Below, one piece after another: positions 45,301-56,483 of a DNA stretch of 64,000 bases. The DNA comes from Mesostigma viride (Eukaryota; Streptophyta; Mesostigmatophyceae; Mesostigmatales; Mesostigmataceae): positions 4,187,832 to 4,251,831 of the forward strand of contig RPFO01000312.1 in assembly GCA_009746045.1 (NCBI GenBank), written 5' to 3'. Both the position numbers and the translations under genes were made by a program. Each line of letters opens with the position of its first letter. The first letter of the stretch is position 1. The notes under the pieces are model-generated. The model searched no databases and had not been told where the DNA came from. It was given only the letters and a program-made list of their open reading frames with translations.

Positions 45301-47688
45301 CCATATGTGCCCTGCCCCCTCAACCCCCTCGTGTGGCGTGTGCAGGCGTGGTGCCGGACTGCCCCCCCGCGGTGGCGCGCCTTCACGGGGGCAGCTGGGC
45401 GGGTCTGTTCCGCACCCTGCATGCCGCGTGGGGCCGCATGTGCCTGCTGGATGGGCTGTACCACGCCGACCCGCACCCGGGAAACCTTATGCTGCTGCCA
45501 GATGGGCGGCTGGGCCTGCTGGACTACGGGCAGGTGAGGAACAGGGGTTGCGGGTTGTGGGGCGGTGGGGGCAGTGGGGGTGGGGGGGCCACTGTTAGGG
45601 GTAGGGGTGGGTTGGGGGGGTGGGGGTGCCCGTGCTTGTCCAAACTCAACAATTTGAAATTTCGTTGGACATGTCGTGTTAACTTCTGCCTGCCATCTTT
45701 CCCCCAGGTGTGCTTCTTGGCCCTTACCCAGCTGCCCGCCTACCTGCCTGCCTCCCTCCTCCCCCCCCCCCGGGTTGCCAGGTGTGCACGCTCACGCGCA
45801 CTAACCGTCTGCAGCTGTGCCGTGTCGTGCTGGCCATGTGCGCCGAGGACTACCCACTGGTGGCGCGCCTGATCGAGGAGACCGGGACGCTGGCGCTGGA
45901 GGACCCGAGCGAGCAGGCGTGGTGCATGCTGGCGTACACCTACTTTGACACGCGGCCCACACCGCTGGCCACGGTCAACATCTTCGACCTCAACCACAGC
46001 ATCTTCACGCGCAACCGCATGGACATCCGGTGGGTGGCACTTGTCAAGACTAGCACACGCCACCACATGGTCATTGCGCGCGTGATGGAGGGGAACGTGC
46101 GGATGCCCCTGGACCAGGCGCATGGACCACACCAGGCGCATATATCGTACTAGGCGCTTATACCCTACTAGGGGCACATACATTCATTTACTTGGTACAC
46201 AGATACTGTAGAAGGTGCCCCAGGCCGGACTGTGATCCGCAAAGGCCTGTGCCGCCGGCCAGGTAATTTGATGCGACGGTGTGCCGCGTCCGCCCCTCCA
46301 TGTTCTGCCTCCCGTTGAACACACAGTCGCATTCCCACACTCCCTTCGATGCCTGGCGTGTGTGTTTGTGCGTGCGTGTGCGCGTACGCGTGCCCTGCGT
46401 GCGCAGCACCAAGGAGGCCTTCTTCATCGTGCGCGTCTCCTTCCTCATGCGGGGGCTCATGGCCACCTGCGGCGTCGAGTCCTCCATGGTGCACGCGTGG
46501 GAGCCCTATGCACGCGCCGCGCTGCACGAGGTGGGCGGCACGCGGTTGAACGCGTACATTACACGATATTCATGCAAACATTACTATACTCATGCATACA
46601 TTACTATCTTCATGCAATACATACTATATTACAATACATACAATACTCATGCTACATACTATATTAATGTGTACATTACACTATACACTACAGTACACAT
46701 TGCACTACACTGCACTTGCATTGCACATTACACTATGCTAACTGATCCATGAGTGTCTCTGCTGGCTATCTCAACTGATGCATTAGTAGCACAACTGATT
46801 ATCCCAAGTGTTTCATTATTAGCACACGATGTATGCTTTCTTCGGCCTCTTTTCCTGGGACTAAGTTACAGGGTACAATGTCAGCAACGTCCAATACAGG
46901 TCGTCCCACTGCTGAGATGGTCATGTGTGGTATTCCTGCTAGCGCCGCTGGTCTCACGGGCAGGAGAGACCTTTTCTCGAGTTTCTCATGTACGGCCCAT
47001 GGCTCATGGCGACCTCGCCATGCTGGCTGCTCCACTCATTGCTTTCTCAGACCACGTGGCCTCCCTAACTAATGGAATGGATGCCATCATTATTTGCTGA
47101 TGGACATGGATGGTGTGCCGGTATGCAATGGACGGCCCCTGTCATGCATGCATCAGTAGGAGCACACCACCCGCTTGCCCTAACCTTGACGCAGCTCCAC
47201 GAAAAATGTGGACCTAAAATGCTATAAGTGTAATTGCATGCTCCTGACAAGTTCAAGTAGTGGCCATTTGCCCCATTTGGTCCGTGCAGGCGGGCGAGTC
47301 GGCGCCGACCCACTTCCGCACGGTGGGCAAGCGCATCATGTCGCAAGCGCACATGCTGCTGTGCCACAAGGGGCTCCTGTCCATGAAGAAAGGGACCGCC
47401 GGCGAGGCCATGCAGTCGTGGCTGTACAACGGGGGCGATGGCACGGGCCAGCACGCGCATGGGGGCCAGCACGCGCATGGGCGCCAGCACCACAACCACC
47501 ATCATAATAACAGTCAGCAGGAGGGCAGTGAGGGTGGGAAGAAAGCCAAGGAGGAGGCAGAGGCGAAGCGGAGGGGTCAGGAGCAAGCACGCAAGGGCAA
47601 GCAGCCGAAGCTGCTTGGCGCGTGTGAGGCCAGCAGCCCTGCAGGGATGAGCGCCGCCAGCAGCTCCAGCTCCACACAAGGGATGTAA
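39363..47688 (+). CDS. ABC1/ADCK (UbiB-like) atypical kinase, last nine exons
   Basis: Exons: 39363-39522, 40843-40944, 42324-42419, 43164-43370, 44265-44439, 45346-45533, 45782-46029, 46407-46530, 47290-47688. They read as one frame of 565 residues to TAA. Family hallmarks in order are K-x-GQ (PKVGQIMGT), the Ala-rich loop (PAATASIAQVHFG), the nucleotide-binding Lys in GSPVAVK, the catalytic HADPHPGN and the DFG-equivalent LLDYG. ABC1 proteins act in mitochondria or plastids on prenyl-quinone metabolism; which one applies here is unknown because the N-terminus is unresolved. The tail is His-rich (GQHAHGGQHAHGRQHHNHHH) and then Lys/Glu-rich, which is not typical. The intron after 42419 has a GC donor. 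Introns hold telomere-like, CA and other repeats. Confidence 0.92.
39811..39857 (+). repeat. Decayed intronic copy of the preceding kinase exon end
   Basis: ATTCAGCGTGTGCTTGACAA and the next roughly 20 bases match the end of the upstream exon (39481-39523) with about eight differences, 334 bp downstream. It would read IQRVLDNMTRYFPR against the exon IQRVIEDMTGFFPK. The donor is not kept (AAGG followed by AA). Confidence 0.85.
40927..40986 (+). repeat. Duplicated exon end and donor, 35-bp period
   Basis: CCGGTCCCGTTTGCGCAG then GTGAGG (exon end 40944) is repeated as CCGGTCCTCTTTGCACGG then GTAAGT. The second donor (at 40980) is nearer consensus than the first. Using it would add 35 nt and shift the frame. 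Confidence 0.85.
41580..41708. repeat. 13-bp pyrimidine minisatellite
   Basis: About nine units of TTTCCCGCCCTTC with A/G variants, in a kinase-gene intron. Confidence 0.9.
43089..43163. repeat. (CA)n-rich tract serving as intron 3' end
   Basis: CA dinucleotides run up to the acceptor CAG at 43161-43163, so the repeat itself forms the polypyrimidine-poor acceptor region of the exon at 43164. Confidence 0.85.
43354..43432 (+). repeat. 17-bp repeat carrying four consecutive splice donors
   Basis: The exon end GCGTGGAG and donor GTAAGCAGC are repeated with a 17-bp period. Identical GTAAGC donors sit at 43371, 43388, 43405 and 43422. The first keeps the frame; the others add 17, 34 or 51 nt, of which only 51 keeps it. 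Confidence 0.95.
43981..44070. repeat. Interstitial telomere-like (TTTAGGG)n array
   Basis: About 13 copies of the plant/algal telomere heptamer, with one TTTAAGG variant, inside a kinase-gene intron. Confidence 0.97.
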
Positions 47689-49294
47689 CGAAAGCAATTC
47701 ACGGGCCAGCGGTTGTTGTGTGGATCAAAGATCTCCCCGTTAGGAAACCACCCGGCTGGTTCGTACGCAAGGCTCGGGTGTGCATGCAGTATTCCACCAC
47801 GGCACCCGGCCAGTGCTGCAATGTTCATGAACCACGGACTCTAGTATTGCTCCAAGGATCCAGCGATGTGCCCTTGCACTACCCAGAAACCACCGCGGGG
47901 CTGCATGTGCTGGGGATGCCTGTGCTGCTTGTCTCATTGACACTTGTCTCATCAGCCTGACCCTATATTATTCCTCCATGACGGAGGCAATCGTGGTCGT
48001 CTTGAGCTATCTCATGTACGCGCGATTTGATAAAAATTGGAGCTCCAGGGGCCGGTTTGCAGATGCCTGATTGGTGCGACCGTGGCTTTGCACCGGCCAC
48101 TACGCTGTACTGTACATCATTATGCATCCATGAATTACACACGCTCCCATTGGGGAGGCACGGAGCATTAAACCCTGGTCTAGGGCGTTACAACCCTGTG
48201 TGATACACAACAAGAGGGGGGCGAGATACCCGTCTTTTGTCGTGCCCGAAGGCAAGCCACAGTTGCTTTCAAAACTACCCACGAGGATCTCAAAACTGGC
48301 GCTTTTACTGCGGGTGCACTGAATCGTAAGTGTGCGGGAGTAAACGGGTCCAGATATACTCGGCATCCTCATGCCCGAAGGCAAGGCACAGCTGCTACCG
48401 AAACAACTCACGAGAAGAGTCGGTGGGTGCACTGTTCAAATCGGAAGTGTGCGGGAGCTTGGACTGGCCGGTTCATTGACTGGAAAAACGTGGCATGCAT
48501 AGCTAGTAGTAGGCTGAGCTAAACAATGCCAATTAAGGGGACGTGGCACGCCGAATATTTTCCGCGCCAAAAAATTCGCGGTACCGTCCGTACGGTGTAT
48601 AATGTGTGCCCGGACCGCTCAACCCTCGCGGAAGTGGCCATGGCGGCATGCCTTTATGCAATATTAATCGATATGGCACGTAAACAGCTAGAAAAAATGC
48701 TTGAATTTCGCAGAAGATTAGTTGATGACCTCATTGCGTGGCGGAAAGTTTACGGTTTGCAATATCGCTAATTTCTCGAACGGCTACGGGCGCGGGGGTC
48801 CAGGATATAATTTCTCTTGCGGATCATGAAATTTAATGCAGGTTTACGGCAGCTATTGTGAGGCAACGTAGGCTCTAAAGAGCGATTAATTATGAAGCTA
48901 ACTTAATGGTGTTGTCGAGTTTGTGCCGAAGCTTCCCGGTTTCTTTTACATTTCCGGCATTCAAGGTAAGAACCTACGCAGGCCTGCGCATGTCGCCTTC
49001 GACGTATTCACGGAAGGCGCACCTTCCTTGTTCGCAGGCCTGATCAATGGATGATGTCTTTTATTGTTCGAGCTTGCGTGCCAGTTTATGCATGAAACAT
49101 TTCCACGCAGGCAGGTGCATTAACGTCGGCCTTTCGCCTTTTTTTCGGGCAGTTTCCCTGCAGGAAGCGCTCCATTTCTTTCGGTTGCATCGTCAGATTC
49201 CTAGCTATTTCGTACAATTTCGTGTAGTTTGTGGCTGGCATGCTAAATGCGCCGAGGTCAAGTTGTTGGTAATGTGTTGACATTTGTTTTCCAT
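47689..49294. other. Intergenic, nothing recognised apart from a duplicated block
   Basis: It includes the kinase 3' UTR. A block of roughly 90 bp (GTGCCCGAAGGCAAG...GTGTGCGGGAG) occurs at about 48240-48335 and again, diverged, at about 48369-48456. An 81-codon frame at 48526-48771 (MPIKGTWHAEYF...) matches nothing I know. Confidence 0.45.
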
Positions 49295-49308
49295 AATCCT
49301 TTGGACGT

Positions 49309-50154
49309 TCCATCCTCACGGAAGCCTTTCAGCAGCACGTGACCCCCCTTGCTGCCGACATTTCAGCAATCGGCGGCACGCTGACTGCTGAACTTCCTCA
49401 CATTTCCACCGCCGCCGCCTCCACCTCCACCGCCGTTTCCGCCTTCACTGCCGACATCAAAGCCCAGCTCCTCGACCTCGACCAACGCCTTCAAGCCACC
49501 GCCACCGCCCTTGAGAGCTTGCATGACACCGCCGGCCTCACCGCCCAAGCGGTGCAGGAAATCGCTGCCCAGCCGGCACCTGCTGGCCCGGCCAGTGATG
49601 TTCCCTCCACCTGGGCGGACTTGCTTAAGCAGCACACCACCTCCACCACCTCCACCATCTCGGCACAACTAAAGCAACAAGCCCTCGACCTTCGCGAGGA
49701 AACCGACATCGCCCGGCGCAGCCACAATGTCATCGTCAAGCACTTCGACCAGCCGGCAGGTGAGACCTCCACGAGCCTTCTTGAGGCATTTAAGCGCGAC
49801 ATTCTTGCCCCCATGCTACTCACTGGTGAGCTGGACATGTCGGCTGTCCGCCTCCCCCGCGCGCGGCGGAAGGCTGGCCCGGCACCCGTGCTCCTCACCT
49901 TTAAGTACATGGCGGACAAGCTGTCGTTCCTTAAATGCCGCAAGAAGCTCTCGAGGACTCGCTTCACGCTGGACGACGACTTGACCCTGGCCCAGCAACA
50001 GCGGCGACGCGAGCTATGGCCGACCTACCTTCAGCTCCGGCACAGCGCAGGGGGGAAGCCGGTATACTGGAGGGGGCGGTCATCCACGTTGACCACAAGC
50101 CCTGGCAGCCCCCTCCTGCCACCCCAGACTAGGGAATTCATACCAGTAGTGTAG
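49309..50154 (+). CDS. LINE ORF1-type RNA-binding protein, N-terminus missing
   Basis: 281 codons are open from the 5' edge of the element to a stop at 50152-50154; no ATG start lies near the edge. The first half is Ala/Thr-rich with heptad-like Leu/Ala spacing (AFTADIKAQLLDLDQRLQAT), probably a coiled coil. The second half (residues about 130-270) reads HNVIVKHF, RKAGPAPVLLTFKYM, then a helix and TLDDDLTLAQQQRRRELWPT and GKPVYWRG. This resembles the RRM plus C-terminal domain of L1-type ORF1 proteins, which bind the element's RNA. The assignment rests on pattern, not on a search. Confidence 0.75.
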   Translation, partial: SILTEAFQQHVTPLAADISAIGGTLTAELPHISTAAASTSTAVSAFTADIKAQLLDLDQRLQATATALESLHDTAGLTAQAVQEIAAQPAPAGPASDVPSTWADLLKQHTTSTTSTISAQLKQQALDLREETDIARRSHNVIVKHFDQPAGETSTSLLEAFKRDILAPMLLTGELDMSAVRLPRARRKAGPAPVLLTFKYMADKLSFLKCRKKLSRTRFTLDDDLTLAQQQRRRELWPTYLQLRHSAGGKPVYWRGRSSTLTTSPGSPLLPPQTREFIPVV

Positions 50155-50576
50155 ATTAGTCAGGCTTAGCCTAGCATGTGGCCCACGCGCATGTGCGCCC
50201 ATAATGGCCCCCATGGATATTGTCTACAGAATTTAGCCAAGCCCTGCCTATAACGGGACCCCCATGGATGTTGCATTAAGAATTGAGCCATGCTATGCCA
50301 TGCAGAGAGATGCTCTCTGTCGAGAAGCCATGTCCTAGCTCTTGTATAGCCATGATGATCTTCCTCCCTCACAGGCATGCTCCCCCCTTACCCGGGCATA
50401 GCGTGATAGACCATGAGGGTGCAGGTGCCCTGGTGCACCTAGAGCAGGGGTAGCTTACATTCCCACCCTTGCATGAAGTAGCCTAGAATGTATGATAGGC
50501 CATATGCCCCTTCTCTGGGCTATGTGCTACATATACTCCCAACGGAGTTATGTTACAATTCAATTCAATTCAATTC
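49309..50576 (+). mobile_element. ORF1-only LINE copy with 14-bp target duplication
   Basis: It is flanked by AATCCTTTGGACGT at 49295-49308 and 50577-50590. The frame is open from the first base, so the copy is 5'-truncated inside ORF1. After ORF1 a roughly 400-bp 3' UTR ends in a small hairpin (ACTCC-CAAC-GGAGT) and an (AATTC)n pentamer tail at about 50553-50576. There is no ORF2. Near-intact flanks and an open ORF point to a fairly recent insertion. Confidence 0.9.
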
Positions 50577-50590
50577 AATCCTTTGGACGT

Positions 50591-52057
50591 GACCTTGCTC
50601 AGACGCTTTGTTATGTGCCGGATCTGACACGCCTGTTTTAGAACGACATCCGGCATGTGCCTAGAGGCTAACAAGCTGGCATCAGCTTCTTAGCAAATTG
50701 CCCTATTGGAAAGGAAGGTGAGAGTGGTTCTTTTGCTGGCCATACTGCATGAGTGGCATTGCATTAGATAGGTGTTTCCATTGCTTTCCTTGAGCTATAA
50801 CCATTAAGACTTCCCTGCTATGTGCGCAGCAAGGCAAGCTGGATAGGATGTGAATGCTTGGCATACAACATGTATGATTTGCTGCCAAGTTTGCAGGCTG
50901 CAGTTGCCTCTATTGAGCACTTGGGCAGTCTTTCTAAGGTTTTTACACGTATACTTGCTGAGTTCTTGGCATAAATTTACATGGTAACCTTGGGCTGAGC
51001 TTAGTGTATGCTCTCTTGGTGCGTGTATGCCTAGCGATGGTGTTGCTATGCGCACGCTGGCAAGGCTGGCCATGCTGAGGGCAGGGGAGGGCAGATGAGG
51101 TGCCTAGCCTTTTCTTATGTTGTGTGATCGAGTTGGGCATGTTTTTTGGCTTCTTGGATGGAAAACATGATGCCTAGGTGGCCTTATACACAGAAAAACC
51201 TCATTTAGCGTATGTTCAGGTTTTAGCACGCCAAACGCAATAACTTGAGCTAGACTTGTCGGAATGACCTGGGACTTGGACCACTGCTGTCCCCCTGTTA
51301 GCCGGATTTTCGCTACATTTTGTTGCCTAATCTGAAGTGTTTATGACATGTTTATTCCCAATGTCCGGTAAAAAAAGGGTACTTTTGCGGGAAATTAATA
51401 ACTGTTCAAGGTTTTGTCATTTTCATGATGTAAATAGCTCAGCAAGCTACAAACTCAGGGAACTATAGACGCTACAAACTGGCACTGAACGCAAAGGTTT
51501 TCACCTTTGCGGAGTGTCTGATCAGAATAGACGCTACATTTTTTTTTTGCCAACAAATGAGTGCATGGGCTGGGGCATACATAGCCCTAATTAGCGTCTT
51601 TTTCTATTTAAAGCGCTATATTGGCGTATATGTGGGGGTAGTACCCCCAACAAGTGCATGGACAACTCACTAGAGATGTTATTTAGTGCCCCCAATCATA
51701 ATTTAGCATGGTGCAACTGAAATTCAAGTGATATTAGCATGGGTCAAGTGTTAAGGTTTTGGGGGTGCCACCTCCCCTTAAGTTGCGGTCAGTTAGGCCA
51801 GGCATTGACAGGCGTACATGTATAAATGGCACGTGGTCATATCAAAGCAACATACAGATGCATCACTTTTGGCTAGCCCGTACATGGGCGCTGGCGCGCC
51901 ATGCCACTTGAGGCGGCTGTCCTGGCTCACTTCATCTGAGGAAAGACCATATATCTAGTTGCTGTTGATCAGTGCAGGTCCCCACCCCGCCAGCTAGTGA
52001 CCCTTCGGCTTCTCGATCTGCAGATTGCTTATCAATTTCTTATTATTATATACATGT
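50591..52057. other. AT-richer intergenic DNA, nothing recognised
   Basis: No gene or known repeat seen. The word AGACGCTACA recurs at about 51467 and 51529. Short open frames look random. Confidence 0.45.
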
Positions 52058-52475
52058 ATTCAGTGCGAGGACGCGGATGGGGCTGCCCTCTACTCACCCA
52101 ACCACCGCCCCGACATTACCCGTGCTTGACTACGACGGGCAGGGTTGCCACCTGCTCATCGATGTCTCCGTGGCTCGGCCGCTCTCCGGTCGCCACATCC
52201 TCCGGGCGGCTAGCTGTGGATGCCGGCGCTGCTGCCGCTGTGGCAGAGCGCGACAAGTTTGCCTCCTACGGCAATGTGAGGCCCCACCGGGTCATCCCCT
52301 TTGTCCTTGAGGAGCTCGGGGCCATGGGCCCCACGCTCCTTAATTGCTATGATATGCTCACATGGGTCTTATTGCACCCACAGTTTGCCGGATCGTTAGC
52401 CTGTCCTTTTAGCTAGCCGCGCCCGATTGCAGCTGTGGCATGCCTTTGGCATGAAGGAGACTGGGGGGCTCTGCC
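52058..52475 (+). mobile_element. Chimeric fragment: family B nuclease-like domain joined to the ORF1-element 3' UTR
   Basis: 52058-52340 reads family B (CEDADG-like start, DYDGQGCHLLIDVSVARPLS, ASYGNV, PFVLEELGAMGP) with frameshifts. At CACGCTCCTT it passes directly into sequence matching the 3' UTR of the element at 14073 (TGCTCACATGGGTCTTATTG and onward to GGCATGAAGGAGACTGGGG). The ten bases at the join occur in that 3' UTR too. Confidence 0.8.
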
Positions 52476-53133
52476 CTGGGCGTCCCCAACATCTACTGCT
52501 CCAATTTTGGTACTTTTGAAATTCCATGCCTGGAGCGCAAAGTTTGCAATATATGTGCCGTTTGTAGCTCTAGCTCTATAATAACCTGACCAACCCCGCA
52601 TTCCTCAAAGTACTTAGCACTTGTTGCCTATTCTCATTATGCGAATCACATGATTAGGATGTGCTTCATGATTGCTATTGCTCGAGATTCAATTAAGAAT
52701 GATTGACATCAATAAATGATGAACCAAATAAACCAAATTAGGCCACTTGACAAGTTCATGATCCATTTAAATTGTACAATTAAGCGATTAATTAATTCAT
52801 AAATCATACATTACATGGGATACCCCCGTCGACGAGCTAGTGGTACGTACAATGAAACATTTGAGTTTGTAACATGTCTCCATGGATATATACATGTATG
52901 CTGGACCTCGCGCATCTCAGCCCTCTAAGAAATGTTATTTGAACTCAGGTCTAGATCTAAATATATACATGATCTGGATAATATTATACACTTCCTTAAA
53001 AGAGCATGAATCGAGCTTTACAATTCAGGACAAGGAACTCGTTTGCAAATCACGGCTGAAAGGCAAGTGCTCACAACGAAGCACGTGCTCTCAAGGCTGT
53101 CCACCTCGTCCAACCAAGCCCGGGCGAGCTGGC
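52476..53133. other. Intergenic, nothing recognised
   Basis: AT-rich stretch beside the 3' end of the transposase-like gene. No feature supported. Confidence 0.4.
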
Positions 53134-56100
53134 CTACTCAACAGGTCTCTTCTTGGCCAAGTTCGTGAGCCGTTTCTCGACGTCTGTCGGAATGGTCAAG
53201 ATGGCCTGGCGATTGTTAGCTGGGTTGACAACAATGGTGTGTTCGAACCCCGCGTCCATGCACAGGTAGCAATTGACCAAGTTTGGCTGTTCAGCTTGCG
53301 CATCGGCGTCCATTTTGAACATCGTCGCCATACCCGGAAATCTGTCCCAGTAGCGCACCCCCACCACCCATTGTCCCTTACGGAACAACTCCCTATCGAC
53401 CTTGCCGTTTCTGTCGGCCACTCGCCTCACGAAAGTAGCGGCCACCTGATAAGGCTCCTGCAAGACTTCCGCTAGCCAATATGGATGATCTGGATCGTGG
53501 GACTCATCACCAGAGTAGGACTCGACGGCAAAAATGTCTCGCAGCTTCAGTCTCCTTCCCATCATCGTCCTCTCTGCCTGTAGTCTGTTCAGTCGCGTCC
53601 CTGCGTGCCCCCCTTGTCCGTTTGGGTTCCTTTGCACTGGCTCCCCCAGTTTGTGGAGCTTCATCCGAGCACCTCCCACATTCCAGCCGTCCATGTCGGT
53701 CCACTCCTTTCGACAATCCCACCACCTTTCCTCGGCGCACGCACCGCCACAATAGCAGGAATACTGGCGCAGCATTAAGCGCGTCACATTCGACTTGTCC
53801 ATGCGCCACCAGTGCGCCTTCTTCACTCCTTTGATTTCGCCGCGCCCTGGGCTGTAAGGAAGCACCTGCGCGTCGAAGACAAGATTTGCACAAGGGAAAG
53901 TTGAAGTTACGAGACCATCGAGCTAGTTGTGTTTTATTAAGCACTCCTGATCGCCAGGACTCCAAGAACGCCCTAGAAACGACGGCCGGCGTAACTATTC
54001 CCTGAACGAGGACTGTACACTTAATTACCTCGGGGAACTCGAAGAAGTTACGCCTGGTCGTTGTGGTCCCGCCCACCGCCCCCGACGCCAGATTCTCCAC
54101 CAACTGGGCGGCCGTCTGTTTGTCCTGGTTCTCTTCCCTGATGTGCCACCTCCTCAACATGCACTTCACAGTCCCACCAGCTCCATCCACCTCCCCCTTT
54201 CCGTGCTGCTCCCCAAAGTAATTCCACTCAAATGACTCCAGGTGCGGATCCTCCGTCAGCAGCCGGGCCACTTCCGCGATCACATTCCTTGACTTGAACT
54301 GCATGGAGCAATTGTCCGACCACCCAATGAAGCGCTTCACCTCTACCCCTTCTGACCGTAGTGTCGCCAGGATTTTGAGGATAGCAAAACGGAGGGCCCG
54401 CCCGTCCCTTTTCATTCCGCCCTGTCCGATGAAGTGAAACTCCCTTCTCACGACCTTTCCCGACGCTGGATCCAAGTAGCGCACGATCCAGGGCATAAGG
54501 ACGAATGTGACTGGATGCCAATACTGTGCTTGGAGATTGTGATAGGTGTAAGACTGGTAGTTCTCGGCGTAATCTGTGTGGCATACAAGGTCCCCCACCC
54601 GCATCCTTGAGAGACATTCCTTGGAGGCGTCCGCTTGCCACCACGCGTTGAAGCAATGCTGGATGAAGTCCGGCCACTTGTCCACAATTGCCTCCTTTAG
54701 CTCCGTTGGTGTGGACTTGACGTCGACTTGCGTCAATCGCTGCCCACCAGCCTTTGCGATCTCGTCACAGTCGTCCTGCATATGCGCAGTGTGCACATAC
54801 AGAAAAGACATCAACTTCGACCCACCAATGACCTGTAGAAAGAAAAAAGACAGGACCTCAGGAAAAATTGAAAAAGAAACGCCTTGGGGCGCAACCACTC
54901 CACTAAAAATTACCTCTGGCCCAAGAACTTCAGGAAACATTGCAAAAGAAACGCCTTGGGGCGCAACCACTCCACTAAAAATTACCTCTGGCCCAAGAAC
55001 CGCACCCGGCGGCACATCCTGCATCTCGTATCTGGTCCATGAAATCAGGTGGTTGGAAGCCTCCTCCCGTTCGCATAACATGAAGTTCCGAATTCCACAC
55101 TTGGGAGCCAGGCAAGTGCCCAACACACAAGCCTTACGCCGGATCGAGCAAACCCCCAACTCCTCGCCCAGGTCATGATCGGGCACCCCTTCCTCGTCGT
55201 CCAGCACCCTCCCATGCATGGGCAGATCCTCAAGTTCGCCCTGAAAAGGCTGAACCTGCGGCCGCGACGACCCCACAGACGACCTCGAACCTCCCCCCTC
55301 CCTCATCCCCTCCACCTCACAAGTAAACTTGTTCACCCACTCTGTCGTGTGAGTGGCTTTGAAAATGGAACATGTGGGCACGGACGACCCCACGTCGAGC
55401 TGGCTACCATGATCGCACGCGTGGCATTCAGGTCCGCACTCGCATCTGGCATGAAAAGTTGCACGAAATTTGGCCAACCCCCCAACCATGGACTGCATGG
55501 TAGTGTGGTGCTGGCATGCGCACAAGTTCCGCATTTTCCACCGCCCCTTGACGCATGCGGGCATATGCTTGCAAAAAGTAGTGTATCCCACATGAACTGT
55601 GCTCTTCTGATTCGTGCGTAGCATTGACATCCCTGCCTCCGTCTCCAAAATCACCTGATTTCCCCCCCTCACACCCTCCTCTCCCTCCCCCCCCCCCCTC
55701 CCTACTGTCCATCCGCCGCGGTGGCTTCAACTCCGGATGGCGGGAAATGAACACTTCGTAAATCTTCGACTTGGAGACAGTATAGTAGCGCGCACCCTCC
55801 GAAAACGCTAGTGTATGTTTGTAATCCTTTCTGGTCCATTCACAATGAACATCCTTCATGTTCGGAGACGCCCGCGTCAAGTTATCATCCCTCCAGCACG
55901 CTTGTATCAGGGCAATGACTTCCGTCGGAAGCTCGTCTTTCCTCCTCCTCCTCTCTGGCGCACTCATCAAAAGGTCGTCCTCCCCTTCTTCCATTCCATC
56001 CCTGTGACCCCGAACAGTTGCGACAAAGCGCCTGTCAATCCCGAACGCGCGCTCCACAATCCTGTCCGGGACGCCCTCCATTGCCTTCGTAACAAGTCCA

Positions 56101-56483
56101 CACAAGGCCCACCTAAGCCCACGATCCTTCTCAGATGTTCCCAAGTCGCCAAAAGCCTTCTTGATGTTATCCCGAAGAGATTCCGCCCAATTTTCAGGAA
56201 GCCCGCCGTCACAGTTCTTCCTCTTCTTAATGCCGTTGCTCTCCGCCACCATGGCATTTAGTCTTGAAGCTGCGCAAGACAGAACCTCCGCGCTCATCTC
56301 TGGCGTCCTGTGGTTGTTTGCTTTCACGCGTTCCGCCATGATAGGAAAGATGTCATTGGCAATTTTGTACCCCTTGTTCTCGATGTACTTGTCGCTCCAG
56401 AGACCGCGAAGTGCAGGCTCCCGGTCGTCATTGGACAAGGGACGCGAACCGTCGGAAACGGCCCCCCGCCCCGATCGCGCCAT
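53134..56483 (-). CDS. DDE-transposase-like protein of an unnamed family, four exons, apparently intact
   Basis: Exons on the minus strand: 56483-55706, 55632-54986, 54832-54029, 53865-53134. They total 2,961 nt and give 986 residues with all phases consistent. The core in exon 3 has HTDYAENYQSY (Asp562), GWSDNCSMQFKSR (Asp648) and GEQHGKGEVDGAGGTVK (Glu683, Glu689, Asp691), a spacing of acidic residues that suggests an RNase-H-like DDE/D catalytic fold. Exon 4 has a Cys cluster (SCYCGGAC...WWDC) and a region like a small barrel domain (YWLAEVLQEP...WVVGVRYWD). The N-terminal part is Lys/Arg-rich and may bind DNA. Intron 1 is only 73 nt and contains the poly-G run. I do not recognise the superfamily; domesticated gene and active element are both possible. 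Confidence 0.72.
54833..54992 (-). repeat. 72-bp duplication of exon end and donor in the transposase-like gene
   Basis: On the minus strand TTCTTGGGCCAGAG followed by GTAATTTTTAG occurs twice, 72 bp apart (junctions at 54986/54985 and 54914/54913), before the acceptor TTTCTTTCTACAG at 54833. Skipping the first donor adds exactly 24 in-frame codons with no stop. Confidence 0.92.

Noticed and set aside
53507..55672. A 721-residue single-exon protein in the transposase-like gene
   Set aside because: It includes two introns read through (with the duplicated VIFSGVVAPQG stretch) and starts in intron 1; splicing at consensus sites gives a longer, phase-consistent 986-residue frame.
55681..55700. 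Poly-C run taken as a frameshift error in the transposase-like gene
   Set aside because: It falls inside a 73-nt interval with GT and CAG ends in the right phase, so an intron explains the frame change without an error; low sequence quality there remains possible.
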